From NCBI RefSeq assembly GCF_002312815.1, contig NZ_NKQJ01000009.1:153102-217101 (forward strand): DNA of 64,000 nucleotides, read 5' to 3'. A program made the translations under genes and the position numbers. The notes beneath the pieces were generated by a model that saw only the letters and a list, made by a program, of their open reading frames with translations, had not been told where the DNA came from and ran no database searches. This DNA comes from Agaribacterium haliotis (lineage in GTDB: Bacteria > Pseudomonadota > Gammaproteobacteria > Pseudomonadales > Cellvibrionaceae). This document shows, one piece after another, positions 17,790 to 28,255 of this stretch (position 1 is its first letter; each line of letters opens with the position of its first letter).

Positions 17790-19808
17790 CTAGCGAAAAA
17801 GCTGCTTGAGTTTATTGATATTATCGTCGTCTAAATGCTTTTTTAGCAGTTTTTCAGCTTCGTCACTCAGTTCCTTCTCGACCCTGTCTATTTGCTTTTC
17901 TTTTTCTTTGTTTAAGCGCTGTTCGGCAATATCTTGCAGGTAACTGCGGTCGAGACCACAGCTTTTGATACCGAGCTGATCAATGCTGCCTTTGCAGCGC
18001 AAAGGCAGCACCTGGTTATCCCATTTTGAGCTGACTTCGCGGCAGGCGTCGACCGCGGCAAAGCTTTTGTCGAGGCGAAGCTGGATGGGGAAGTCAAACT
18101 TGCCATCGGCGAGCGAATATTGGCCTTTGGCTTCGGTACGCAGCTCGGCCAGGCCTGCGTCGAGCTTAAGCAATTTTAGCTGTTGCCCGGCATACTCGGC
18201 TTCAAAGCGGCTGTTATCAAACAGGGTGTAGGCCGGCCACTGGGTATTGCCGACAGCGCGACCCTCGAGGCGAGCAGCGCTCTGGCACAAGGCCTGCAGT
18301 AGATTTAGCGGGCTGAGTTTGAGCTCCGGGCTCTCGCCGAATATATGGGCACTCAAGTTTTGGCTGAGTTGATGGCTGTCTTTGCCGCGAGTTTGTGCCT
18401 GAAGCTGCAAATCAAAGCTGCCGTCTATGTTGTGAAAGTCTGCAAATTCTTCAAGCAGAGCTTTGAGTTGCAGAGCCTTAAGTTCGCCGCCGAGCTTGCT
18501 GCTCAGCTCGCTTCCCCTGGCATCAGCCAGGGCGTGAAAGCTTGCCGGGGCGCCGTTAATTTTAAACTTCGCGACAGGCAGCTCAATCAGGCCCTGTTTA
18601 GCTTCGGCTTTAACCTGCAGCTCGGTTATTTGCTGCTCGCGCCAAAGCAGCTGCTCCATTGTCAGCTCGCTGACAAAATCCAATTCACGCAGCAGTTCTA
18701 AAGGCAGAGCGGTCGTCTCGCTTGCTTCGTCAGAGCTGGCCTCAGTTGTTGAGCTGCTATCGTCCGCTTGCAGCAGATAATCATCAGCATTGAATTTGCC
18801 TAAGGCGAGGGAGCTGCTCAGCTTGGGGCTGGTGGTCGACGTTGCGAGTCTGCCGGCAAAGGTGGTTTTATCGAGCTTGCCGTCGATCTCAATGAGCTCA
18901 AAATCCTTGCTTGCCAAAATATTGAGCTGTGTGTGCTGTAACACACCCGCCTTTAAGCTGCTTGGCTCGGCGTCAAAGGCTTTTATCCACTGCCTAGCTG
19001 AAGCGGTACTTAGTTCCATCTGCAGGTCCGGTAGTGCAGACGCAGTTTGTTGCAGGGCAAGTTTGATATTTGCCTGAGCTTGACGATAGAGCAGCTCTAG
19101 CGCTTCGAGTTTGAGTGTATAGTGACCACTTTGCTGATCGTAGCTCGCCTGGCCTTTGGCCTGCAGCTGCAGCGGCGCCTGCAGCATAGAGCTGGTTGCG
19201 CTGGCTACAATGTCAATTGGCATCTTTCTACCGTCGAGGCCGACATTGCGTAGCTGCAAGGTGCTGAGATTTAAGCCGGCTTTATCCGAACTTTGCCTGT
19301 CTTCATAGTTTGCTTTTAGGCGCTGAATGTCGATATTGGCGATGCTTAGGTCGAGAGCGGTGTTGCCCGATGTTTTATTATCGCTGCTGTTTGAGTGCGA
19401 AGCTGCTGGTGTGCTGCTATCTGTTAGCAGAGTCTGCCAATTATTTTGGCCTTGTTGGTCAATAATGTAATTGAGTTCGAGCCCGTGCAGAGTCAGCGCT
19501 TCAACTTCAATTTTCTTTTTTAAAAGCGGTGCAATGGCGACTTGCAAGGATGCCAGTTCGATCGAGGCTAGCTGTTGGGCCTCGGGGTTGTACAGGCTGC
19601 TGTCTGCAATTTTAAGAGCCAGGTGTGGCCACAACTGCCAACTTAAATCACCATCTAAACGAAGCTCAGCGCCGTGTTCGGCGGCTAGCTGTTGAAGCTC
19701 TGGCTTGAGGCGGTTGAGGTCAAAACTAAACAGTAGAACGACCACCGCACCAAGCAAAATAATCAGGGTCAGAACAAAGATTAGAAAAAAACGGCCTATT
19801 AGCTTCAC
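17790..19808 (-). CDS. AsmA family protein
   Basis: This 672-residue protein has one N-terminal membrane segment (FFLIFVLTLIILLGAVVVLL) and then the AsmA start motif (FDLNRLKPELQQLAAEHG, LRLDGDLSWQLWPHLALKI). The long middle consists of repeated beta-rich AsmA/DUF748-like segments, and the C-terminus is helical and charged. AsmA-like proteins bridge the inner and outer membranes and are thought to move phospholipids. It precedes the SYLF gene on the same strand with a 9 bp gap. Confidence 0.88.
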   Translation of the reverse strand: MKLIGRFFLIFVLTLIILLGAVVVLLFSFDLNRLKPELQQLAAEHGAELRLDGDLSWQLWPHLALKIADSSLYNPEAQQLASIELASLQVAIAPLLKKKIEVEALTLHGLELNYIIDQQGQNNWQTLLTDSSTPAASHSNSSDNKTSGNTALDLSIANIDIQRLKANYEDRQSSDKAGLNLSTLQLRNVGLDGRKMPIDIVASATSSMLQAPLQLQAKGQASYDQQSGHYTLKLEALELLYRQAQANIKLALQQTASALPDLQMELSTASARQWIKAFDAEPSSLKAGVLQHTQLNILASKDFELIEIDGKLDKTTFAGRLATSTTSPKLSSSLALGKFNADDYLLQADDSSSTTEASSDEASETTALPLELLRELDFVSELTMEQLLWREQQITELQVKAEAKQGLIELPVAKFKINGAPASFHALADARGSELSSKLGGELKALQLKALLEEFADFHNIDGSFDLQLQAQTRGKDSHQLSQNLSAHIFGESPELKLSPLNLLQALCQSAARLEGRAVGNTQWPAYTLFDNSRFEAEYAGQQLKLLKLDAGLAELRTEAKGQYSLADGKFDFPIQLRLDKSFAAVDACREVSSKWDNQVLPLRCKGSIDQLGIKSCGLDRSYLQDIAEQRLNKEKEKQIDRVEKELSDEAEKLLKKHLDDDNINKLKQLFR

Positions 19809-19915
19809 TGTGGCTCTCGCTCGAATTTGAGTTGTTGCTGCTCAATGTACTTACGCGATGTGAATGCCGCGTGAATCACCGAGTGTTAGAATGGCCGCCT
19901 GATAGCGAGGCCACT

Positions 19916-20560
19916 ATGTCCAATAACCCAAGTATAACGCCACCACAAAAGCCCGGTCTAAGCCCGGAGCGTTTCAAAGCACTAAGTGATTTGTTTATTG
20001 TTAGCTTGGTCGTATTTTGCTTAGGCGTGGCCCACGAGCAGTTGAATCCTATTCTCAGTTGGGATAGAAGCGCAATAGAGCAGGGGCAGTGGTGGCGTAT
20101 TGTAACGGGCAATATTGTTCATCTTAACGTCAACCATATGTTGATGAATCTAAGCATCTATGTGCTTGCCGCACTCCTGTTTAAAAAGTACTGCGGTTGG
20201 CGCCAGTGGTACGGTAGTTTTTTATTTATTGCCACTGGTGTCGGCCTGGCGCTGTATGTTTTTGATGCTTCACTGCAGAACTACGTCGGCCTTAGTGGCG
20301 TACTCTATGGCATGATCGCCCAGCAGCTATTATTACAAAGCCGCCAGCAGCCCTGGCTGTACTTATTTATCTACGCCGTACTTGTATATAAAGTTGTTGC
20401 TCAGCAGGGCGCCGACTACGATGCAAGTGAAATGAAAGCCTTTATCGGTGGCAATGTGATTGCCAGTGCGCACCTTTATGGTTTGATTCTGGGCAATGTC
20501 GCTGCGGCGAGTTTATTTGTTTTTAAATTATTTAAAACACAACAACAGGAAGCGTTATGA
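19916..20560 (+). CDS. rrtA: Rhombosortase (GlyGly-CTERM protease)
   Basis: This rhomboid-family intramembrane serine protease is 214 residues from ATG 19916 (GAGG just upstream). The catalytic serine sits in GLSGVLYG and the histidine in ASAHLYG. The WWRIVTGNIVHLNVNHMLMN region is the usual rhomboid second segment. Its short length and motif spacing fit rhombosortases, which cut C-terminal GlyGly-CTERM tails of secreted proteins before they are anchored or released. No GlyGly-CTERM protein was seen in this window. Its stop overlaps the MAPEG start as ATGA. Confidence 0.85.
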   Translation: MSNNPSITPPQKPGLSPERFKALSDLFIVSLVVFCLGVAHEQLNPILSWDRSAIEQGQWWRIVTGNIVHLNVNHMLMNLSIYVLAALLFKKYCGWRQWYGSFLFIATGVGLALYVFDASLQNYVGLSGVLYGMIAQQLLLQSRQQPWLYLFIYAVLVYKVVAQQGADYDASEMKAFIGGNVIASAHLYGLILGNVAAASLFVFKLFKTQQQEAL

Positions 20561-20985
20561 AATTTGCCAGTATTCTTGAAGACTACCACGCGAGCTTGCT
20601 CGCAGTTTGGTTAATTTTAGCGACGATGTTTGTACAGAGCTTAATCGCCATGGTTGCTCACCGTCGCCAGAAATCTTATATACCGGGCATTGTTGATGCA
20701 AACCTTGGCCAAGAGAGCTTTGTTTTTCGCAGCGATCGCTGTTTTCGCAACAGCCTGGAAAATTCATTGATTATGATTGCCTGTATTTTTTTGGCAATGA
20801 ACGTTGGTGTTGCCGCGCCAACACTGGCGTGGCTGGGTTGGATCTACGCGCTTGCGCGCATCGCCCATATGGGGCTTTATTACGCTATTGCAACAGAAAA
20901 AAACCCAAGCCCGCGCTCGTATTTTTTTGCTATCGGCTTTTTTAGCACACTGGTTTTGTTGGTGCTGATTGTTTTGAAGTTGTAG
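20557..20985 (+). CDS. MAPEG family membrane protein
   Basis: This 142-residue protein has four predicted membrane helices. The motif FRSDRCFRNSLENSLIMIA matches the MAPEG family (membrane-associated proteins of eicosanoid and glutathione metabolism). Bacterial members may have glutathione transferase or peroxidase activity. The start overlaps the rhombosortase stop by 4 bp, so translation is likely coupled. Confidence 0.85.
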   Translation: MKFASILEDYHASLLAVWLILATMFVQSLIAMVAHRRQKSYIPGIVDANLGQESFVFRSDRCFRNSLENSLIMIACIFLAMNVGVAAPTLAWLGWIYALARIAHMGLYYAIATEKNPSPRSYFFAIGFFSTLVLLVLIVLKL

Positions 20986-21041
20986 ACGGCGTTGCTTTTG
21001 CGCAGGCTCAGTGGTGTGTAACTAATTCAGGGGGACAAAAA

Positions 21042-21704
21042 GTGAAAACGGTAGTTATCAGTGGGGCAAATCGCGGTATTGGTTTGGCCCTGGCTCAGTG
21101 TTATAAAAATCGCGGTGACCGTGTTATTGCACTTGTTAGGCGCTCGAGTGAAGAGCTTAAGCATTGTGCAGATAGAATTATCGAAGATGTCGATCTGGCC
21201 GATGAGGCCAGCTTCAGTGCTGTTGCTGAAACGCTGTCGGCAACAGCTATTGATGTACTTATTAACAACGCCGGTGTGTTGTTTTCTGAAAGCATCGATG
21301 AGGTTTTTTCGGCGTCGATGTTAGAACAGTACACGATCAATGCCTTGGCACCGATACGCTTGAGTTCGGCGTTAAAACCAAGCTTAAACGGCGGGGCAAA
21401 AATCGCGTGTATAACCAGCCGCATGGGGTCAATCGCCGACAACGGTTCGGGAGCCTACTACGGTTATCGAATGAGCAAGGCTGCGTTAAATGCCGGCGCC
21501 AAGTCACTGGCTCTGGATCTTAAAGGGCAGAATGTAGCGGTTGCGCTACTGCATCCGGGTTTTGTACAGACCGAAATGGTAAATTACGCGGGTGATATTG
21601 ATGCGCAAACGGCTGCCGAGCGTTTGAGTAAACGAATTGATGAGTTAACAATTCATAACAGCGGATCATTTTGGCACAGCAATGGGGAGCAATTACCGTG
21701 GTAG
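21042..21704 (+). CDS. Short-chain dehydrogenase/reductase
   Basis: This 220-residue SDR starts at a GTG (21042) shortly after a GGGGGAC ribosome site. The NAD(P)-binding TGxxxGIG motif appears as SGANRGIGLALA, with NNAG at about residue 76 and the active-site YxxxK as YGYRMSK near residue 145. The C-terminal part (HPGFVQTEMV) is typical of the CsgA/C-factor-like subgroup. The substrate is unknown. It overlaps the next gene. Confidence 0.9.
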   Translation: MKTVVISGANRGIGLALAQCYKNRGDRVIALVRRSSEELKHCADRIIEDVDLADEASFSAVAETLSATAIDVLINNAGVLFSESIDEVFSASMLEQYTINALAPIRLSSALKPSLNGGAKIACITSRMGSIADNGSGAYYGYRMSKAALNAGAKSLALDLKGQNVAVALLHPGFVQTEMVNYAGDIDAQTAAERLSKRIDELTIHNSGSFWHSNGEQLPW

Positions 21705-22066
21705 ATGGAACAGATAACAATGAAATAAAGAGTAGCGAAATAAAGAGCAGCGAAATAAAGGTAGATGAGCTGACAGCTCAAGAGCAGGTAGAAATCGAAG
21801 CGGCGGTTTTTCGCCATCTACTAAAACACCTCGATGAGCGCAAAGATGCACAGAATATTGATTTAATGAATCTCGCTGGCTTTTGTCGCAACTGCCTTGG
21901 CAAGTGGTATGTTGCCGAAGCAAAAAATCTTGGCAAAGACATCGCTAAAGAAAGTGCACGTGAACGCGTTTACGGCATGCCTTACAGCGAGTGGAAACAG
22001 CGTTATCAAACCGAAGCCAGCGCAGAACAACTGGCGGCATTTGAGAAAAATAAAAGCGGCGACTAA
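21698..22066 (+). CDS. DUF1244 family protein
   Basis: The start is set at GTG 21698, which has GGGAG 8 bases upstream and overlaps the SDR stop by 7 bp. This gives 122 residues. The conserved core IDLMNLAGFCRNCLGKWY and ERVYGMPYSEWK identifies DUF1244, a small all-helical domain with a conserved CxxC-like segment and no known function. A direct repeat near the N-terminus (SSEIKSSEIK) comes from a duplicated 15 bp block. Confidence 0.88.
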   Translation: MVDGTDNNEIKSSEIKSSEIKVDELTAQEQVEIEAAVFRHLLKHLDERKDAQNIDLMNLAGFCRNCLGKWYVAEAKNLGKDIAKESARERVYGMPYSEWKQRYQTEASAEQLAAFEKNKSGD

Positions 22067-22137
22067 AACCGCGCAGCCCTGCGAAAAAACGGCTGCTGGG
22101 GAAAGTAATAAACAGGCCCTAATTAAAAAGGCCCTAA

Positions 22138-23895
22138 TTAAAAAGGCCAGATTATCGGTACTAAAAACAAAGTCAGCGCCGCTATCACAAGGCTCAGCGG
22201 CGTGCCAATTTTAACGTAATCGCTGTAGCGATACTGGCCCGGGCCATAGACCATCAAGTTGGTTTGATAACCCAGCGGTGTAATAAAACTGGCCGAAGCG
22301 GCAACCATCAATACCACTGCAAATGGCATGATGCTGACACCGAGCTGTTCGGCAAAGCTCTGGGCAATGGGAAACATTAATACTGCTGCGGCGTTATTGG
22401 TCATTAATTCGGTAAAAACAACCGTCAACAAATAGATAATCACCAATGCCAGCATCGGTGAGGCGAGATTGTCGTGCATCAAGGTGTCGGCAATCATGGC
22501 CGCAGCGCCGCTCTGGTTCATCGCAGTGCCCAGTGCAAAGGATGCGGCAATCACCACCAATACCTGTAGATCAATTTGCCGCCGGGCTTTGGCGGCACCG
22601 ACGCAGCGTGTGAGCAACATTGCGCCAGCAGCTAACAGAACACTTTCGAGTATGCTGGTAAAACCAAAGCTGGTCGAAGCGATCATAAGCAGCAGTATGC
22701 CGACAGCGCGCGGCACTTTTCTAAAATCACTTAGGCCCTCATCACTTAAAGGGCTGACCAATAAAAAATCTTTGCGGAAGCGGTATTGATCGACAAATTC
22801 GTCGCCAGTTTCGAGCAATAAAGTATCGCCAACTTTATAGTGCTGTTCGCCGACATTGCCCGGCAGTTGTTTACCGTTGCGACTAATGGATAAAATCGCC
22901 GCGTTAAAACGGCTGCGAAAACGGCTCTCGCGAACGCTTTTACCCAGCGCGGGAAACTCCGGGCCGAGTACAACTTCCACTAGTCGGCGCTGCTGGTTGG
23001 CGATGGCCAGCTTCTCGACGGCGAGACTGGCCGGTTGCAGGCCGCGAATATTGCGCAGTTCGGCGGCTAGTTCCGGCCCGCCTAAAAAATGCAAAATATC
23101 GTGCTTCTCGATATTCCAGCTCGGGTCTATGGCCGTGTGTAATTGTTCGTTGCGCTGTAATTCAATCAGATAACCTGCGCGCAGATGGCGCAGGCCGGCG
23201 TTGCGTATGCTGCGACCAACGAGCGGGCCTTCCGTTACCCGAAAAGCAACACAGTATTGCCTAACTTCACTGAGTTGCTCAGCGGTATTGCCTCTGCTTG
23301 GCAGCAGCTTGCTGCCAAATACATACATAAACAATGCAAAGGCAAGGCACAGCGGCAGGCCAACGATGGCGATATCAAATAGCCCCAGTTCAATATTGGC
23401 GTTGTCGATTAATAAACCGTGCACAATTAAGTTGGTGCTGGTACCGATAATGGTACAGGTGCCGCCGATAATTGCGGCGTAGCTCAGCGGAATTAACAGC
23501 TTTGACGGCGGGATCTTTAAGCGCTCGGCCCAGCTTTGGATGGCCGGGGTAAACATTGCGACGATGGCTGTGTTATTGGTAAAAGCGCTGAGCAGCGCGG
23601 TAGGAAAAATTAGCCGCTGCTGCGCACTGCGCAGCGAGCGCGGCCGACCGAGTACATAGTGGGCGAGCCACTGCACCGCCCCGGTTTCAATCAAACCCGC
23701 AGCAACAACGTAGAGCGTGGCAATGGTAATAACGCCGGGGTTGGCAAAACCCGCCAAGGCTTCGGCGGGGCTCAATACCCCACTGATAATCAGTACGGTG
23801 ACCGCCGCCATTAATACCAGGTCGGCGGCAACTTTGTTGCTGATTAAGGCCAGTAATACACAAGCCAGCACGGCCAGGGTCAGCAACGCGTCCAT
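22138..23895 (-). CDS. SLC13/DASS family permease with RCK_C domains
   Basis: This 585-residue transporter has two blocks of helices (about 1-200 and 385-585) around a cytoplasmic region with two TrkA-C/RCK_C domains (about 215-370). The first hairpin motif reads GGTCTIIGTSTNLIVHG and the second TNNAAAVLMFPIA, as in divalent anion:sodium symporters. The substrate could be sulfate, a dicarboxylate or something else. It starts 9 bp after the ridA stop on the same strand, so it probably belongs to the gmk-rpoZ-spoT-ridA run. Confidence 0.88.
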   Translation of the reverse strand: MDALLTLAVLACVLLALISNKVAADLVLMAAVTVLIISGVLSPAEALAGFANPGVITIATLYVVAAGLIETGAVQWLAHYVLGRPRSLRSAQQRLIFPTALLSAFTNNTAIVAMFTPAIQSWAERLKIPPSKLLIPLSYAAIIGGTCTIIGTSTNLIVHGLLIDNANIELGLFDIAIVGLPLCLAFALFMYVFGSKLLPSRGNTAEQLSEVRQYCVAFRVTEGPLVGRSIRNAGLRHLRAGYLIELQRNEQLHTAIDPSWNIEKHDILHFLGGPELAAELRNIRGLQPASLAVEKLAIANQQRRLVEVVLGPEFPALGKSVRESRFRSRFNAAILSISRNGKQLPGNVGEQHYKVGDTLLLETGDEFVDQYRFRKDFLLVSPLSDEGLSDFRKVPRAVGILLLMIASTSFGFTSILESVLLAAGAMLLTRCVGAAKARRQIDLQVLVVIAASFALGTAMNQSGAAAMIADTLMHDNLASPMLALVIIYLLTVVFTELMTNNAAAVLMFPIAQSFAEQLGVSIMPFAVVLMVAASASFITPLGYQTNLMVYGPGQYRYSDYVKIGTPLSLVIAALTLFLVPIIWPF

Positions 23896-23904
23896 GATTG
23901 GCCT

Positions 23905-24288
23905 TTAAACCACCATGATGCCGTCGGCTTCGATCAGTGCATCTTTGGGTAGCTGGCTGATGCCTATGGCGGCGCGCGCAGGGTAGGGCTGCTCAAAATA
24001 CTGGCCCATAACTTCGTTGACGATGGGGAAGTTACTAAGGTCGGTCAGGTAAATATTGAGTTTGACGATGTCTTGCAGCGAGCCGTTGGCCGCTTCGCAG
24101 ACCGAGGCCAGGTTTTTAAATACCTGGTGAGCCTGGGCGGCAAAATCGCCGTCAACCATAGTCATACTTTCGGCAATCAGTGGGATTTGACCGCTGAGAT
24201 AGACGGTGTCGCCCACTTTGACGGCCTGGCTGTAAGTGCCGATAGCTTCAGGGGCGTTGTCGCTGTGAATAATGGCTTTGTTAGGCAT
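23905..24288 (-). CDS. ridA: RidA family deaminase
   Basis: This 127-residue RidA/YjgF protein hydrolyses reactive enamine and imine intermediates from amino acid metabolism. It shows the family pattern, with [23 protein letters not shown] at the start and the conserved arginine and C-terminal EADGIMV segment. Trimers form the active site between subunits. Its position after spoT matches pseudomonads. Confidence 0.94.
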   Translation of the reverse strand: MPNKAIIHSDNAPEAIGTYSQAVKVGDTVYLSGQIPLIAESMTMVDGDFAAQAHQVFKNLASVCEAANGSLQDIVKLNIYLTDLSNFPIVNEVMGQYFEQPYPARAAIGISQLPKDALIEADGIMVV

Positions 24289-24319
24289 GCTCTTTCCTTA
24301 ACTAAAAACGCTATATAAA

Positions 24320-26455
24320 TTAGCGTGAACGTTTATGGTTGCGCACGCGATAAATTTTTTCGACGGCGCTCATAGTTCTGACTTTACGCATAATATTGGC
24401 GAGGTGGATGCGCCCCTCGACGCTGATGGTCAGGGTAATAACGCTGTGTTCGGCGTCGCGCTCGTCGACCTGAATACGCTCAATGCTGGTTCCGGTCGAC
24501 GACAGCCTGGTTGCAAGGCTGGCGATAATGCCGCGCTCGCTTAGTACCTCGACGCGAATTTCTACCATAAATTCGCCTTCGACATTGTGCGCCCAGTGGG
24601 TATCGGCAATGTTTTCTTTTTTGCTGCGCAGGTCGCTGACGTTATTGCAGTTGGCGCGGTGCACAACAATGCCTTTATCGACACTTAAGTGGCCGATAAT
24701 CGGGTCGCCCGGAATCGGCCAGCAGCAGCGCGCAAAGCTGATCAGTACACCGTCGGCGCGGTCGACGGTGATCGGCGCGCCGCCGTCGAGTTGAGCTTCC
24801 GGCGCGAGCGCCTTAATGGCATTGGCGGCGCTGAGCTTGCCGAGGCCGATCGCTTCAAACAATTCTTCGGTGCTGTCGGTATGGGTGTGGGCCAGAATCT
24901 GCTGATAGTGCTCAGCTTCGAGGCTTTCGAGTTCGTGGCTGGCGTGCACGAGGGCGCGCTCGAGCATGCGCTTGCCGAGCTCAACACTTTCTGTGTGGCG
25001 CTGATGCTTCAAATAGTGGCGGATAGCTGAGCGCGCTTTGGCGGTAACGACAAAGTTGAGCCAATTTGGGTTGGGCTGGCTGCGCTCGCTAGTAATAATT
25101 TTAATCTTTTGGCCACTTTCGAGTTTTTGACTCAGTGGTGCAGGCCTGTCATTGATGCGACAGGCTACACAGCTGTTGCCAACATCGGTGTGTACGGCGT
25201 AGGCAAAGTCGACGGCGCTGGTGCCGACAGGCAGTTCAATAATCGCGCCCTTGGGTGTAAAGACGTAAACCTCGTCTTTAAACAGATCGATTTTTACGTT
25301 TTCAACAAACTCAAGTGAGCTCTGTGTGTGTTGCTTAATTTCCATCAAGCGCTTGATCCAGCGATTGGCGCGATCAAAGCTGGCAATGGCCGAGGTGTCT
25401 TCGTCGGTGCTTTTATAGAGCCAGTGTGCGGCGACACCGGAACTGGCGAGCTCATCCATTTCTTTGGTGCGTATCTGGACTTCAATCGGCACACCCTGCT
25501 TGCCGATGACTACGGTGTGCAGGCTCTGGTAGCCGTTGACCTTGGGGATGGCAATATAATCTTTGAACTCGCCGGGAATGGGCTTATATAAGTTGTGAAT
25601 GGCGCCGAGTGTGCGGTAGCAGGTGTCTATGCTGTCGACAATAATGCGAAAGGCGTAGACATCCATAATCTCTTTAAAGCTTTTGTGTTTGCTGCGCATC
25701 TTGCTGTAGATGCTGTACAAATGCTTTTCGCGCCCGATAACAAGGTTGTCGATTTCGTGGCGGTCGAGGCGTTCCTCAATGGCCAATTGAATTTTTTCAA
25801 CGATGGAGCGCCGGTTGCCGCGAACCTGTTTTAAGCTCGCCTGCAGGCGTGAGCTGCGCAGCGGGTGCATGGCTTTAAAACACTGATCTTCAAATTCCAC
25901 ACGCCAGTCGTTCATGCCTAGGCGCTGGGCGATTGGCGAATAAATTTCCAGTGTTTCTTTGGCGATGCGGCGTTTTTTTTCAGGCGGCATCACGCCGAGT
26001 GTGCGCATATTGTGTAGGCGGTCGCCGAGCTTGATGACAACTACACGCAAGTCTTTGGCCATTGCCAAAGCCATCTTCTGGAAGTTTTCAGCCTGCTTTT
26101 CTGCCTGAGTTTCGTACTCAATTTTTGCGAGCTTACTGACCCCGTCAACCAGGTCGGCCACGGTTGGGCCAAATTGCTTTTCTACGGCGTCTTTGCCGAT
26201 GGCGCAGTCTTCAATAACATCGTGCAGCATTGCGGCCATCAGAGTTTGATGGTCCATGCGTATCGACGCAAGGATATTGGCAACTTCCAGAGGGTGGGTG
26301 ATATAGGGCTCACCGCTGCGCCGGAACTGGCCTAAATGGGCTTGTTCGGCGTAATAATAAGCCCGCTTGACCTTGGTGATCTGGGCGGGCTCGAGGTAGG
26401 AGCTTAGCCTGTGTGCAAAATTATCTATGCTGAGAACAGGGCCAGAGGCTTCCAT
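24320..26455 (-). CDS. spoT: Bifunctional (p)ppGpp synthetase/hydrolase SpoT
   Basis: The protein is 711 residues. The HD hydrolase domain is near 45-145 (YITHPLEVANI, MLHDVIEDC), the synthetase domain near 235-345 (YSIYSKMRSKHKSF, YAFRIIVD, NGYQSLHT), TGS near 395-455 (FTPKGAIIELP) and ACT at the end. The HD motif is intact, so hydrolase activity is expected. The gmk-rpoZ-spoT order on one strand is classic for gammaproteobacteria. Confidence 0.96.
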   Translation of the reverse strand: MEASGPVLSIDNFAHRLSSYLEPAQITKVKRAYYYAEQAHLGQFRRSGEPYITHPLEVANILASIRMDHQTLMAAMLHDVIEDCAIGKDAVEKQFGPTVADLVDGVSKLAKIEYETQAEKQAENFQKMALAMAKDLRVVVIKLGDRLHNMRTLGVMPPEKKRRIAKETLEIYSPIAQRLGMNDWRVEFEDQCFKAMHPLRSSRLQASLKQVRGNRRSIVEKIQLAIEERLDRHEIDNLVIGREKHLYSIYSKMRSKHKSFKEIMDVYAFRIIVDSIDTCYRTLGAIHNLYKPIPGEFKDYIAIPKVNGYQSLHTVVIGKQGVPIEVQIRTKEMDELASSGVAAHWLYKSTDEDTSAIASFDRANRWIKRLMEIKQHTQSSLEFVENVKIDLFKDEVYVFTPKGAIIELPVGTSAVDFAYAVHTDVGNSCVACRINDRPAPLSQKLESGQKIKIITSERSQPNPNWLNFVVTAKARSAIRHYLKHQRHTESVELGKRMLERALVHASHELESLEAEHYQQILAHTHTDSTEELFEAIGLGKLSAANAIKALAPEAQLDGGAPITVDRADGVLISFARCCWPIPGDPIIGHLSVDKGIVVHRANCNNVSDLRSKKENIADTHWAHNVEGEFMVEIRVEVLSERGIIASLATRLSSTGTSIERIQVDERDAEHSVITLTISVEGRIHLANIMRKVRTMSAVEKIYRVRNHKRSR

Positions 26456-26472
26456 ATATAAGGCGGTCTTCC

Positions 26473-26757
26473 TTAGAGTTCGGGCGCGGCTGGTTGATTG
26501 CCGTCTACGGCTGCATCGAGGTTCAGCAGCTCTTCAAAACCTTCATCTTCGGCTTCAGCTTCAGCCAGTACGGCTTGGTCGATCAGGCCTTCTTCAATTT
26601 CGCGCAGGGCGATAACGGTGGGCTTGTCGTTGTCGACAGGTACCAGCGGGTCTTTGCCCATTACTGCAATTTGACGAGCGCGGCGGCTGCCGAGCAGGAC
26701 CAGTTCAAAACGGTTGTCTACATACTGAAGGCAGTCTTCAACAGTGATTCGAGCCAT
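26473..26757 (-). CDS. rpoZ: RNA polymerase omega subunit
   Basis: The start is [10 protein letters not shown] at 26757, giving 94 residues. The longer frame upstream is not plausible. The conserved core [17 protein letters not shown] and the [12 protein letters not shown] segment define omega, which helps assemble RNA polymerase and is a (p)ppGpp binding partner. The C-terminal third is very acidic. It lies 17 bp before spoT. Confidence 0.95.
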   Translation of the reverse strand: MARITVEDCLQYVDNRFELVLLGSRRARQIAVMGKDPLVPVDNDKPTVIALREIEEGLIDQAVLAEAEAEDEGFEELLNLDAAVDGNQPAAPEL

Positions 26758-26906
26758 GATTATCCACTTAGTTTTACATTGCCAAGGCGCTCTGGGCAGG
26801 GCGCACAGAGCAAAAGGGGCCAAATTGTACGCTTTGTGGGCGCATTGGACAACTATTGTCGCGCAATGATAAACACTTTAACGAGCGCTGGGCTCAAGTT
26901 TTGTGT

Positions 26907-27626
<720 letters not shown>

Positions 27627-27663
27627 TCAACACCGTTGCTGAGAAGTTGGCGCCTAAGCGGCG

Positions 27664-28194
27664 TTAGTAAAAGTATTCCACTAACCAGCTGCGCAGCAAT
27701 AGCCCGGGGTAACTGCTGGCACCACTGGTTTGGTGTACCAGCTCGCCATTTTTAACAAAAAGAATGCTCGGCGTTACGCCGACGCCCCAGGCTTTAGACA
27801 GCTGTTGCTCGTTGTCGTTGATAACAGTGAAGCTCAGCTTCTTATCGTTGAGGTATTGCTTAAGCTCACTGTCGGAGCCCGAGGCCATGGCGATACTTGT
27901 TACAGGGTAATGGCGGCTGAGGCGCTGAATAGAAGGTGTTGTTACTTTACAGGGGCCACACCAGCTGGCCCAAAAATAGATAATCTGCAGCTCGTCTGTT
28001 AATTCAATCGCTCGCCCGTGAACATCGCTTAAATTTGCGATACTGGCCGGCCGGCTTTGCAGGTTTTGACCTCGCCACCAGTCTAAGGCGACGCTCAGCG
28101 CGCTGAAAACCAAAACAAAGACTAGCAACTGGCCAGCGATTTTAGCCAGCTGTGAGCGAATTGATTTAGTCTGAACGCTATTGTCTGTACTCAT
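27664..28194 (-). CDS. Membrane-anchored thioredoxin-like protein (TlpA/ScsD-like)
   Basis: This 176-residue protein has one N-terminal membrane anchor (LLVFVLVFSALSVALDWW) followed by a thioredoxin-fold domain exposed to the periplasm. The redox site is WASWCGPCKV, and a cis-proline is found in GVTPSILFV. The size and layout resemble ScsD or TlpA-type disulfide reductases used in copper tolerance or cytochrome maturation. No scs or ccm genes lie nearby, so the partner is unknown. It is divergent from the next gene. Confidence 0.85.
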   Translation of the reverse strand: MSTDNSVQTKSIRSQLAKIAGQLLVFVLVFSALSVALDWWRGQNLQSRPASIANLSDVHGRAIELTDELQIIYFWASWCGPCKVTTPSIQRLSRHYPVTSIAMASGSDSELKQYLNDKKLSFTVINDNEQQLSKAWGVGVTPSILFVKNGELVHQTSGASSYPGLLLRSWLVEYFY

Positions 28195-28255
28195 GTACCA
28201 TGTCTTTATTAAGGTCCGTCGAGGCCTGTCTATACGTTAATGTGCAAAAAACGAT

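Noticed and set aside
22469..23173. Several plus-strand frames opposite the SLC13 permease
   Set aside because: They are shadows of the transporter gene.
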